The notes under the pieces: generated by a model
Database searches by the model: none
What the model was told of the DNA's origin: nothing
The model's input: the letters and a program-made list of their open reading frames with translations, nothing else
Shown here: one piece after another, positions 1-6,529 of the stretch
How positions within the stretch are numbered: position 1 is the first letter of the stretch
Layout: each line of letters starts with the position of its first letter
Virus record (IMG/VR): IMGVR_UViG_3300027734_000153
Location: 1-38,022 of that record
Origin: a virus
Length of the DNA stretch: 38,022 bases
Direction: 5' to 3' (one strand)
Position numbers and translations under genes: made by a program

Positions 1-369
1 TGCTTTGTGAAGGCGAATACTTTGCCTGAAGCGGAAACCATTGAGCAAACTAAGCTGATTTATCCGACCAGCACAGAGGAGCAAGTTGTAGCCACGCAAC
101 AGATGGAGCAAGCAGTAGCGCAACTCAAGGCGATCAAGGGTCAGATTAAAGAGCTTGAAGGCGCTGAGGAGCAGATAGAAGTAGCGATCAGGAACGCTCT
201 AGGTGACAAATCAGCAGTAGTGAGTGTAGACGGATCAACGCTAGTGACTTGGCGCTCTACTAAGCCCTCTAAGCGCTTTGCTAGTGATCTATTTAAGCAA
301 GCCATGCCTGATATTTATGAGAAGTTTGTGATGGAGCAACCAGGTAGCCGTAGGTTCTTAGTTAAATGA
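1..369 (+). CDS. YqaJ-like exonuclease, C-terminal part (gene split by window ends)
   Basis: This is the 3' part of the gene that begins at 37365. Bases 2-127 equal 37897-38022 and the frame is kept across the join, giving a protein of about 299 aa. The GTG at position 7 is an internal Val codon, not a start. The segment is Glu/Gln-rich and probably helical, followed by a basic C-terminus, as in phage YqaJ recombination exonucleases, where this part follows the nuclease core. The protein would degrade one strand of duplex DNA ends and hand ssDNA to the RecT protein encoded 28 bases downstream. Base 1 (t) differs from its counterpart 37896 (g), so the first codon is unreliable. Confidence 0.85.
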   Translation, partial: CFVKANTLPEAETIEQTKLIYPTSTEEQVVATQQMEQAVAQLKAIKGQIKELEGAEEQIEVAIRNALGDKSAVVSVDGSTLVTWRSTKPSKRFASDLFKQAMPDIYEKFVMEQPGSRRFLVK

Positions 370-397
370 ACAACACTTTATTAACGGGGAAACAATC

Positions 398-1225
398 ATG
401 AGTAACAACTTAATACCTTATGCTGACATGGAGCAGATGGCGCAAGCAATGGTCAAAAGTAATCTATTTGGCATGAAGGATGTAAACCAGGTCATTGCTT
501 TAGGCTTAGTAGCACAGGCTGACGGGATGCCATTTGCTAGTGCAGTACGAGATTACGACATTATTTTAGGTAGACCAGCACTCAAGTCAGCCTCTATGCA
601 AGCACGCTTTCAAGCTGCTGGTGGCAAGGTGGAATGGAAGGTCTATACCGATAGTGAAGTAACAGGTATCTTTTCACACCCTAATGGTGGTAGCTTAGAG
701 CTAACCTGGACTATCGAGCAAGCAACTAAGATTGGTTTAGTTAAACCTAATTCAGGCTGGTCTAAATATCCACGGGCTATGCTTAGGGCACGCTGTTTAT
801 CAGAAGGAATCAGAACAGTCTTTCCAGGGTGCTTAGGCAATATGTATGCTCCTGAGGAAGTGATTGACTTTGAGCCACAGGCAGCACCAAAGCCAAAGAA
901 CATGGGCATTGTCACCAAGCTAGGTGATGAAGTAGTGACTATAGAGAACTTGAAAGAGGACATCATCAAAGGCATACCTATGTATATCCCTGGTAGTGAT
1001 GAACCTTATGCTCAATACCTTACTTCAGATGATTGGATTGATGGCTATGCAGAAATGCACGCCAAGATACACGAATCAACCAAGCTCTCTAAGGAGGAAA
1101 AAGAGGACAAAATTCAATCTTTAAGGCAGTGCAATGATACCTATACGAAAACTTTTGACGGCAATACAGTCGCAAAATTCTTATCCAAGCTCAATATCCA
1201 CAGAAAGGAAATCGCAAATGGCTAG
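398..1225 (+). CDS. recT: RecT-family single-strand annealing protein
   Basis: A 275 aa protein with the RecT pattern: an N-terminal helix with AQAMVKSNLFGMKD, then a core carrying ALGLVAQADGMPFASAVRDY, KSASMQARFQAAGG and SKYPRAMLRARCLSEG. These match the phage RecT/Bet-like annealase family. It would anneal complementary single strands made by the YqaJ exonuclease just upstream, the usual exo-annealase pairing. A ribosome site (aacgggga) lies 5' of the ATG. The last codons overlap the start of the next gene at 1218, suggesting translational coupling. The C-terminal ~90 aa are charged and less recognisable. Confidence 0.9.
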   Translation: MSNNLIPYADMEQMAQAMVKSNLFGMKDVNQVIALGLVAQADGMPFASAVRDYDIILGRPALKSASMQARFQAAGGKVEWKVYTDSEVTGIFSHPNGGSLELTWTIEQATKIGLVKPNSGWSKYPRAMLRARCLSEGIRTVFPGCLGNMYAPEEVIDFEPQAAPKPKNMGIVTKLGDEVVTIENLKEDIIKGIPMYIPGSDEPYAQYLTSDDWIDGYAEMHAKIHESTKLSKEEKEDKIQSLRQCNDTYTKTFDGNTVAKFLSKLNIHRKEIANG

Positions 1226-1481
1226 TTTTATATATCAAGAAGGTAAAGGCGGATTGTTGCAGGAGTTCGACAAAAAGAATCCTGCTGGACCTGATTGGAA
1301 GGGTTCACTAAAACTCAGCAGAGATTATAAGAAGGGCGAGGAAGTACGCATTAGCGCCTGGACTAAGAACAATCCCAAAGGGCAGATCATTAGCCTTAAT
1401 GAGAACAACTGGACACCTAATCCTGATAGTAACTACCCAAAGGAGGTCAATCATGTTAAAGACAGTGATGTTCCTTTTTAG
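1218..1481 (+). CDS. Small SSB-like protein with acidic DSDVPF tail
   Basis: An 87 aa protein starting at the ATG that overlaps the end of recT. It begins MASFIYQEGKGGLLQEFDKK, has a beta-rich middle (GSLKLSRDYKKGEEVRISAW and KGQIISLNENNW), and ends in DSDVPF. That ending closely resembles the DDDIPF tip through which bacterial SSB recruits partner proteins. Position between an annealase and a Holliday junction resolvase, size and tail all suggest a miniature ssDNA-binding protein with one OB-like fold. The fold assignment is inference; no full SSB domain is evident. An upstream in-frame ATG at 1134 lies deep inside recT and is unlikely to be used. Confidence 0.6.
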   Translation: MASFIYQEGKGGLLQEFDKKNPAGPDWKGSLKLSRDYKKGEEVRISAWTKNNPKGQIISLNENNWTPNPDSNYPKEVNHVKDSDVPF

Positions 1482-1605
1482 TATGATTTTAGTGATGATG
1501 CCTATAGCCCAAGCTGGTACTAAATGCGAACCCGTTTCAGGGGGTGGCATTTGCTGTTGGGATGTAGATAAAGAAGGCATCTTTAAACCGATCTCTTGTG
1601 CATGA
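1453..1605 (+). CDS. Tiny secreted Cys-rich protein
   Basis: A 50 aa protein preceded by a perfect AGGAGG at 1441-1446, which decides this start. The N-terminus (MLKTVMFLFSMILVMMPIAQA) reads as a signal peptide with an AQA cleavage site. The mature part is about 29 aa with four cysteines (KCEP, ICCW, ISCA). It overlaps the SSB-like gene by 29 bases in another frame, and its stop overlaps the rusA start. Function is unknown; export to the periplasm is the inference. Confidence 0.65.
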   Translation: MLKTVMFLFSMILVMMPIAQAGTKCEPVSGGGICCWDVDKEGIFKPISCA

Positions 1606-1991
1606 TTATTCTTGATCTTCCCTACCCACCGTCAATCAATAACTATTGGATGACGAGTGGGCATCGTAGATACATTAGTAAGCGAGGCGTAGAGTTTAGA
1701 AAAGCAGTCCTTATGTTTTGCTTAGAGTGGAGAGTGCGTAAATTGGGAGATCAAGCCGTGATGGTTCACATTGTTTTAAAACCGAGATCAAAAAAGCTCA
1801 TGGACATTGACAACTGCGCTAAAGCCATTTTGGATAGTTTAGAGCACGCAGGAGTGATTAATTCTGATGTCCAGGTAGAGCGATTAGTGATTGAAAGGGG
1901 CAAACCCGTCAAAGGTGGCGGTTGCCGTGTCTTAATTGAATTGTTGTCCTCCGATAGCTCAGAGTTGAGCCTTTCACAAGAAGGCAGTTAG
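1602..1991 (+). CDS. rusA: RusA-family Holliday junction resolvase
   Basis: A 129 aa protein with the RusA signature PYPPSINNYW at residues 7-16 and the acidic metal-binding set: D68 and D70 in the DIDN motif, D78 in KAILDSLEHAG and D89 in the NSDVQV segment. RusA-type dimers resolve four-way junctions and D-loops. The ATG overlaps the upstream stop (ATGA); a TTG six bases earlier is less likely. Completing the exonuclease, annealase and SSB-like set, it suggests recombination-driven replication or concatemer processing. Length is typical for the family. Confidence 0.92.
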   Translation: MIILDLPYPPSINNYWMTSGHRRYISKRGVEFRKAVLMFCLEWRVRKLGDQAVMVHIVLKPRSKKLMDIDNCAKAILDSLEHAGVINSDVQVERLVIERGKPVKGGGCRVLIELLSSDSSELSLSQEGS

Positions 1992-2046
1992 GTAAGGTGC
2001 GCCAGCCATCTATTTGGGCAAGCTGGCACTAACTATGGGGATAGCT

Positions 2047-2256
2047 ATGAATGTACCGTACAGAACTAAAACAGGTTTAGAAATTGGCAAGTATTACCAA
2101 AAAGATACTCGCCCAGAAATATCAGAAGATATGGAAGTAATACAGTCGATATTACTTGGAGATTACAAATCTATCAGGCGAAAGAATTTTGAAATGGCAA
2201 TGTATTTTATTGTTCTTTTTGCTGTAATTTTTATTGCAATGGCGTTTTCCAAGTGA
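2047..2256 (+). CDS. Small C-tail-anchored membrane protein
   Basis: A 69 aa protein of unknown function. The first ~48 residues are polar and charged; a single hydrophobic segment (MAMYFIVLFAVIFIAMAFSK) ends the protein, so it would be anchored by its C-terminus with the body in the cytoplasm. The start at 2047 is chosen because a GGGG purine stretch sits about 7 bases upstream; an ATG at 2035 and a TTG at 2014 are alternatives. Its stop overlaps the GTG of the next gene by 4 bases. Confidence 0.6.
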   Translation: MNVPYRTKTGLEIGKYYQKDTRPEISEDMEVIQSILLGDYKSIRRKNFEMAMYFIVLFAVIFIAMAFSK

Positions 2257-2696
2257 AGGGTTCAAATACCTATATAGAGAGGCAAACTGTTGCGAACAGG
2301 GGTGAGGTGTTGTTTGAGCAATATTGCCAGGAAAACCACTATGAATGTAGACGGGTGGGTTTTGATGAGAAAAACAACGCTATAAGCACTTTCTATGATT
2401 TGTCTACCTTATTACGAAATTTGCCAGATTATGTCATGGTGCGCCCTGATAGCACCTATGTGGTCAATGTAAAGGGTACAGCCAACATCAAAAAGAAAGA
2501 GATTGATCTGCTGCCACTGATGATGGAGTGGTTTTCTAGTCGATCAGCGCCCTTGGTCTATGCTTTTTGTTTTGAACATAGTGATCCTTTATTTATTCAT
2601 CCTGAACAGATGATTGACTTGTACCGTAGATCAGTTGATAAACAATGGTCTGATGGGGTGATTTACCGTAATTTGAATTTAATGGAATTTGCATGA
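2253..2696 (+). CDS. Putative PD-(D/E)XK-like nuclease, function unproven
   Basis: A 147 aa protein starting at GTG, overlapping the preceding stop. It has a layout like small nucleases of the PD-(D/E)XK fold: an N-terminal helix NRGEVLFEQYCQENHY, then LPDYVMV, then about ten residues on YVVNVKGT. The expected acidic residue before the lysine is Asn here (N-V-K), so activity is uncertain. Its stop overlaps the ThDP alpha-like gene (ATGA), linking it to the metabolic cassette. It could instead be an inactive homologue or an unrelated phage protein. Confidence 0.5.
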   Translation: MKGSNTYIERQTVANRGEVLFEQYCQENHYECRRVGFDEKNNAISTFYDLSTLLRNLPDYVMVRPDSTYVVNVKGTANIKKKEIDLLPLMMEWFSSRSAPLVYAFCFEHSDPLFIHPEQMIDLYRRSVDKQWSDGVIYRNLNLMEFA

Positions 2697-3310
2697 AACA
2701 CGCTAGTAAAGAAGAACTCATTGCGTTTGAGCAGGAAACAGCGCAGTTGTGGGAAAACGGGGATTTACCGTACCTTATTCACCTATCAGGAGGTAATGAG
2801 GATTTTCTGATTGATTTGTTTGGTGAGGCGAATGAAGGGGACTGGTTCTTTTCTACCCATCGTAATCACCACCACGCCCTTTTAGCAGGGATACCAAAAA
2901 ATGAACTACAAAATTCGATATTGGCTGGAAATTCTATGTTTGTGTATTCTCGCAAGCATCGTTTTTTTACTAGCAGCATCCTTGCTGGCACTTGCTGCAT
3001 TGCTGCTGGCGTAGCCTATGCTTTAAAAGAGGCGGGTAGTAGCAACCGTGTCTGGTGTTTTTTAGGTGACGGGGCTGAAGATCAAGGTCATTTCTATGAA
3101 GCGGTCCGCATGGTAGCAGGGCATGATCTACCGTGTACTTTCATCATTGAGGACAACAATCGCTCAGTAGACACTACTCTAGCAGGGCGTAATCCTTTTG
3201 AGTTTCGGTTTAGGATGCCAGGCTGTGTGATCCGTAATCATTACACCCCAACTTATCCCCATGCTGGTAACGGAACAAAGAAGCACATTATCTTTAAGGA
3301 TGTGAAATGA
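2693..3310 (+). CDS. ThDP-dependent dehydrogenase E1 alpha-like protein (minimal)
   Basis: A 205 aa protein resembling the thiamine-diphosphate-binding (PP) domain of 2-oxo-acid dehydrogenase E1 alpha or the N-half of transketolase. It shows FFSTHRNHHHALLAG (residues 52-66, the HR-H pattern of E1 alpha), AAGVAYALKEAG, and the ThDP/metal motif GDGAEDQGHFYEAV (GDG at 125-127) closing with EDNN at 153-156. Family members usually exceed 300 aa; here N- and C-terminal extensions are missing, so only the cofactor core remains. It would need a pyrimidine-binding partner, which is the gene at 3495. It would cleave and transfer a C-C-bonded two-carbon or acyl unit; the substrate cannot be read from sequence. 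It overlaps both neighbours by 4 bases. Confidence 0.85.
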   Translation: MKHASKEELIAFEQETAQLWENGDLPYLIHLSGGNEDFLIDLFGEANEGDWFFSTHRNHHHALLAGIPKNELQNSILAGNSMFVYSRKHRFFTSSILAGTCCIAAGVAYALKEAGSSNRVWCFLGDGAEDQGHFYEAVRMVAGHDLPCTFIIEDNNRSVDTTLAGRNPFEFRFRMPGCVIRNHYTPTYPHAGNGTKKHIIFKDVK

Positions 3311-3498
3311 ACAATGAACCAGTAGCGTGGACTGTTTGTTTAGATTGTGGCAAAAGAGTTACAGGCGATTCTATTCATACTTGTTCACCACAATTAAAAG
3401 AACTAACAGATGAGGAAATAGATGCTGTTTGGTTTAGTTACAAAGGTGATATTAAAGACTTTGCTAAAGAAATACTAAGAAAGGCACAAGAGAAATGA
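3307..3498 (+). CDS. Small Zn-ribbon-like protein between the ThDP halves
   Basis: A 63 aa protein with CLDCG and HTCSP, a possible Cys/His metal site, then PQLKELTDEEIDAVWFSYKGD and a helical C-terminus (FAKEILRKAQEK). The middle and end resemble a widespread family of small phage proteins with a LTDEEI...FAKEILRKA pattern and no known function. It overlaps both ThDP genes by 4 bases (ATGA), so all three are made together. Whether it takes part in the enzyme is unknown; it may be a passenger. Confidence 0.7.
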   Translation: MNNEPVAWTVCLDCGKRVTGDSIHTCSPQLKELTDEEIDAVWFSYKGDIKDFAKEILRKAQEK

Positions 3499-4010
3499 GC
3501 TATAAAGACGCATTAATTCGTGCCAATACTTATTTGGCTGCTGATCCTAAGACTAGGTTTATAGGCTATGGTTTACTCAAAGGTCGAGCTTTAGGTACGC
3601 TAGTCAATGTGCCAGAGTCGCAAATCATTGAGATGCCAGTAGCTGAGAACCTGATGATGGATATGGCTATTGGTATGGCGCTGGTGGGTTGCAAGCCAGT
3701 GGTGTTCTTAGAACGCATGGACTTTTTAATGAACTGCATGGATGCGCTAGTTAACCATCTAGATAAGATCAGCACGATCTCCCAGGGTGAATTTAATCCA
3801 AAAGTCATCATTCGGTGCATTGTAGGCAACAAAAACAAGCCTTTATACACTGGAGCGACTCATATTCAGGACTTTACCGAAGGTTTACAGGCTATGGTGA
3901 CTATGCCAGTCGTGCAATTAAAAACTGTTGCGGACATCAATTTTTCGTATGAAAAAGCCGACAAAGCCTTATATTCAACGGTTCTAGTGGAATATAAAGA
4001 TCTAATATGA
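3495..4010 (+). CDS. ThDP-dependent E1 beta/transketolase pyrimidine-domain protein (minimal)
   Basis: A 171 aa protein matching the pyrimidine-binding domain of E1 beta or transketolase: an N-terminal MSYKDALIRANTYLAADPKT segment, then IIEMPVAENLMMDMAIGMAL. Glu51 there sits where the catalytic Glu contacts the cofactor aminopyrimidine. Further on are GCKPVVFLERMDFLMN, an Asn-His run, and ATHIQDFTEGLQAMVTMPVV, where H123 matches a conserved E1 beta His. The usual C-terminal transketolase domain (about 130 aa) is absent. With the alpha-like gene at 2693 it would form a complete but stripped-down ThDP active site. It is translationally coupled to neighbours on both sides. Confidence 0.85.
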   Translation: MSYKDALIRANTYLAADPKTRFIGYGLLKGRALGTLVNVPESQIIEMPVAENLMMDMAIGMALVGCKPVVFLERMDFLMNCMDALVNHLDKISTISQGEFNPKVIIRCIVGNKNKPLYTGATHIQDFTEGLQAMVTMPVVQLKTVADINFSYEKADKALYSTVLVEYKDLI

Positions 4011-5101
4011 AAACTAACAAATACTCGGATTTCAAGATTTTTCATGTGGCGGGGAAGGTCAATTCGTTTTTAGAAAACGAGATCATTGCGCCAATCTATG
4101 TTCGTATCAAGCCAATCAATCTTTGCAACCACGGGTGCTTTTTTTGCGCTTATAGCACGGGTTTTCGTGTTAAGGATGGGGGCGAGGAGGAGCATATCCA
4201 TACAGGTATGCACGAAGATATGAAAGAGGATGACACTATCCCTAGAGAGAAGATGTTAGAGATCTTAAATGACCTGCACACCATGGGTGTCAAAGCAATT
4301 ACTTATTCTGGTGGGGGAGAGCCACTCATGCACCCAGACATTGTAGAGATCATGTCTAAGACTTTGGAATACGGCATTGATCTATCCATCATTACTAACG
4401 GTCAAAATTTAGCCAAGGAAAGAGCCGTGGTGCTGCGTAATGCCAAGTGGGTGAGGGTTAGCATGGACTACACCAATGGCGCAGAGATGAAGCGTTTTAG
4501 GAATGTTTCAGAAAAGAGTTTTGATAGTGTGATTAAAAACATCGAGGAGTTTGCTAAACACAAAGCAAAAGACTGTGATCTAGCGGTTAATTATATTGTG
4601 CATCGCAACAATTACGAAAATTTGGGGGTGTTCACCCGCTTATTAAAAAGTATTGGAGTCGAGAATGTGCGCTACAGCCCTATGTATGTACCAGATTTTT
4701 ATGATTATCACAATGCTATTGCTGATTCTGTTAATGCTCAACTCAAAGAAGTTGCCAGCTTGGTTGACGATCATTTTAGTGTTAACAGTACTTACAACAT
4801 TACTCCTGGCAGCAGTCACTCGCCCATCAGGTCCTATAAGCGGTGCTACATCATGCAAACGGTGCCTGTTATCGGGGCTGACCTTGGGGTATACGCCTGT
4901 CATAACAAAGCCTACGACAACACGGGGATGATTGGTTCACTCAAGGATCAGAGCTTTAAAGAACTGTGGTTCAGCCAGGAAGCCAAGGACTATATGATGA
5001 ACTTCAATGCCAAGCGTACTTGTTTACATGAGTGTTCTAATGACCGTAAGAATATTTTGATTAACGAAGTAGTACAAGCCAGTACCGATAACTTTATTTA
5101 G
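4007..5101 (+). CDS. Radical SAM enzyme with SPASM-like C-terminal Cys cluster
   Basis: A 364 aa protein. The radical SAM motif is CNHGCFFC (C40, C44, C47), binding the [4Fe-4S] cluster that cleaves S-adenosylmethionine. The SAM-contacting GGGEP sequence follows in YSGGGEPLMHPD. The C-terminus has four more cysteines (KRC, YAC, RTC, HEC) around a GSLKDQSFKELWFS segment, a pattern typical of SPASM/twitch auxiliary Fe-S domains. Such enzymes modify peptides, sugars or nucleotides by hydrogen abstraction. Its start overlaps the ThDP beta-like stop and a glycosyltransferase follows 8 bases after its stop, so it probably acts in the same pathway. The substrate is unknown. Confidence 0.9.
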   Translation: MKTNKYSDFKIFHVAGKVNSFLENEIIAPIYVRIKPINLCNHGCFFCAYSTGFRVKDGGEEEHIHTGMHEDMKEDDTIPREKMLEILNDLHTMGVKAITYSGGGEPLMHPDIVEIMSKTLEYGIDLSIITNGQNLAKERAVVLRNAKWVRVSMDYTNGAEMKRFRNVSEKSFDSVIKNIEEFAKHKAKDCDLAVNYIVHRNNYENLGVFTRLLKSIGVENVRYSPMYVPDFYDYHNAIADSVNAQLKEVASLVDDHFSVNSTYNITPGSSHSPIRSYKRCYIMQTVPVIGADLGVYACHNKAYDNTGMIGSLKDQSFKELWFSQEAKDYMMNFNAKRTCLHECSNDRKNILINEVVQASTDNFI

Positions 5102-5109
5102 GGATAGAT

Positions 5110-5892
5110 ATGCCACGCAAAAAGAAAGTAGTAGAGCCAGCCACACCCCAAAAAATTAAACTATTTGTTGCAACCCCTATGTATGGGGGGATGGGGGCAG
5201 GGTTTTATATGCAATCTATTTTGCATCTAACTGCTACTTGCCGAGAGCATAATATTGATTTGAGCTTTAGTTTTATGTTTAATGAAAGCCTAATTACACG
5301 GGCTAGAAATGCTTTGACTCACCAATTTCTCAAGAGTGAAAGTACTCATCTGATGTTCATTGATGCTGATATTAAATTTAATGCAGCCGACATTATCCCA
5401 ATGCTTTCGGTTGATAAGGAGATTATCTGTGGCATCTACCCTAAGAAAGAGATTAACTGGGGAAGCGTTAAGAAAGCAATTGATAATGGCGTACCATTTG
5501 AGAATCTCAAAAGCCATACAGGTAGCTTTGTAGTAAACCTGGTAGATTATGTGGGCGAGGTAACCGTGCCTGTGAACAAGCCAGTCGAGATATTTAATGG
5601 TGGTACAGGTTTCATGCTAATTAAGCGAGAAGTCTTTACTAAGTTAGCCGATCATGTACCACAGTACAGCAATGATGTGGCTGATCTATCAGGGCAAATG
5701 CAACAACAAGAAAAGATTTATGAATACTTTGCCACTAGCATTGAGCCTGAAACCAATCGCCTACTGTCAGAGGACTATCACTTCTGCCGTATTTGGAGAT
5801 TGACTGGCGGTAAAGTTTGGGCAGCGCCTTGGTGTCAGCTATCCCACATTGGGACATACGCTTTTGAGGGTAGCTTAACGCCCTCGCCTTGA
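5110..5892 (+). CDS. GT-A fold glycosyltransferase
   Basis: A 260 aa protein. After a basic N-terminus (MPRKKK), residues 15-90 read as a nucleotide-sugar-binding Rossmann-like domain: KIKLFVATPMYGG, NESLITRARNALTHQFL and LMFIDADIKF. D85-A86-D87 is the DxD metal and UDP-sugar motif. FNGGTGFMLIKREVF and SEDYHFCRIWRLTGGKVWAAP near the end are the acceptor-side motifs of GT2-like enzymes. It is the last gene of the plus-strand early operon and would transfer a sugar, possibly one modified by the upstream radical SAM and ThDP enzymes. Its last 18 bases overlap the convergent small gene at 5875. Confidence 0.88.
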   Translation: MPRKKKVVEPATPQKIKLFVATPMYGGMGAGFYMQSILHLTATCREHNIDLSFSFMFNESLITRARNALTHQFLKSESTHLMFIDADIKFNAADIIPMLSVDKEIICGIYPKKEINWGSVKKAIDNGVPFENLKSHTGSFVVNLVDYVGEVTVPVNKPVEIFNGGTGFMLIKREVFTKLADHVPQYSNDVADLSGQMQQQEKIYEYFATSIEPETNRLLSEDYHFCRIWRLTGGKVWAAPWCQLSHIGTYAFEGSLTPSP

Positions 5893-6036
5893 TGGTTTCT
5901 TAGCAGTCTTTGCTGAATCCCTAAAGTCTTTAGCAGTGGGTGCGCCTTTAGTACCTACTGCTCTCATCTTTTCGCCTGAGCCAGCAGCGATCCTAGCTTT
6001 CTTTCGATTGATATTTGCGTATAGTCCGTTTTTCAT
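5875..6036 (-). CDS. Small basic phage protein (53 aa)
   Basis: A 53 aa protein beginning MKNGLYANINRKKARIAAGS and continuing EKMRAVGTKGAPTAKDF. It is Lys/Arg-rich, ends in RRGR, and belongs by eye to a family of tiny basic proteins common in aquatic phages, with no known role. Its ATG overlaps the TGA of the next upstream gene (6033-6036). It is the last gene of the late operon and overlaps the glycosyltransferase end tail-to-tail. Confidence 0.7.
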   Translation of the reverse strand: MKNGLYANINRKKARIAAGSGEKMRAVGTKGAPTAKDFRDSAKTAKKPSRRGR

Positions 6037-6260
6037 CTACTACAACCCCACCTTCCTCTAGCTGCTTTACCTCGTTTACCCTTCCAACCCGCAGACCTAG
6101 CACAAAACGATTTATGCCTTGGTCCTGATTTAGTTGGGGCTTTTAGATCACTGCCTGTAGCACGGTTATATTTGGCACGACCTTTGGCAGTTAAGCCACC
6201 ACCAGCTTTGACTGATAGCTTCTCGCCTCGCCCAACCGATAGATTAGGTTTGCTTGCCAT
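6033..6260 (-). CDS. Small basic phage protein (GGLTAKGRAKYNRATG type)
   Basis: A 75 aa protein with a Gly/Lys-rich core GGGLTAKGRAKYNRATG, LKAPTKSGPRHKSFCARSAGW and a basic tail. The motif recurs in many tailed phages, often late in the structural or lysis operon, and is uncharacterised. Strong net positive charge suggests DNA or RNA binding or packaging with DNA, which is inference. Its stop overlaps the start of the 53 aa gene. Confidence 0.75.
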   Translation of the reverse strand: MASKPNLSVGRGEKLSVKAGGGLTAKGRAKYNRATGSDLKAPTKSGPRHKSFCARSAGWKGKRGKAARGRWGCSR

Positions 6261-6263
6261 ACA

Positions 6264-6380
6264 TTATCGGCTTCTTCTAGACCGTTTAGAACTTTTAACA
6301 ATGCGACTTGTTCTACGAGGCATATTACCCATAGGAGTAACACGCATGATAGGTCTATTAACGCTTAGATTTTCTGGCAT
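6264..6380 (-). CDS. Tiny Arg-rich protein (38 aa)
   Basis: A 38 aa frame starting MPENLSVNRPIMRVTPMG and ending RSRRSR. It overlaps the preceding 51 aa gene by 23 bases in another frame and lies in the same basic-protein run. Very short, with no obvious Shine-Dalgarno, so expression is uncertain. Confidence 0.45.
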   Translation of the reverse strand: MPENLSVNRPIMRVTPMGNMPRRTSRIVKSSKRSRRSR

Positions 6381-6513
6381 TTGTTTTCCCGATTGGTTTA
6401 CGAGCAACAGTTAAGGCAATGGCTACAGCTTGTTTTTGAGGTCTGCCTTCCTTGACCATCTTGCTAATGTTAGCAGAGATAGCGTTCTTTGACTTTGATT
6501 TATTAAGTGGCAT
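6358..6513 (-). CDS. Small basic protein (51 aa, KEGRPQKQAVAIAL type)
   Basis: A 51 aa protein: MPLNKSKSKNAISANISKMV, then KEGRPQKQAVAIALTVARKP. This KSK...N I...GRPQKQAVAIAL pattern recurs in many phage and bacterial small proteins of unknown function. It lies 16 bases downstream of the endolysin gene in the late operon. Confidence 0.75.
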   Translation of the reverse strand: MPLNKSKSKNAISANISKMVKEGRPQKQAVAIALTVARKPIGKTNARKSKR

Positions 6514-6529
6514 GGTTTAATTCCTATAG

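Noticed and set aside
643-975. 110 aa minus-strand frame inside recT
   Set aside because: Lies wholly within a well-supported gene, opposite strand, no family features.
1992-2046. GCCAGC...GCTGGC pairing downstream of rusA as terminator or riboswitch
   Set aside because: Only 6 bp with no T-run, inside a continuous operon; too weak to call.
2693-5892. Cassette as a RiPP biosynthesis cluster
   Set aside because: No precursor peptide with leader and core was seen; the small Zn-ribbon gene is of a common phage type and does not look like a precursor.
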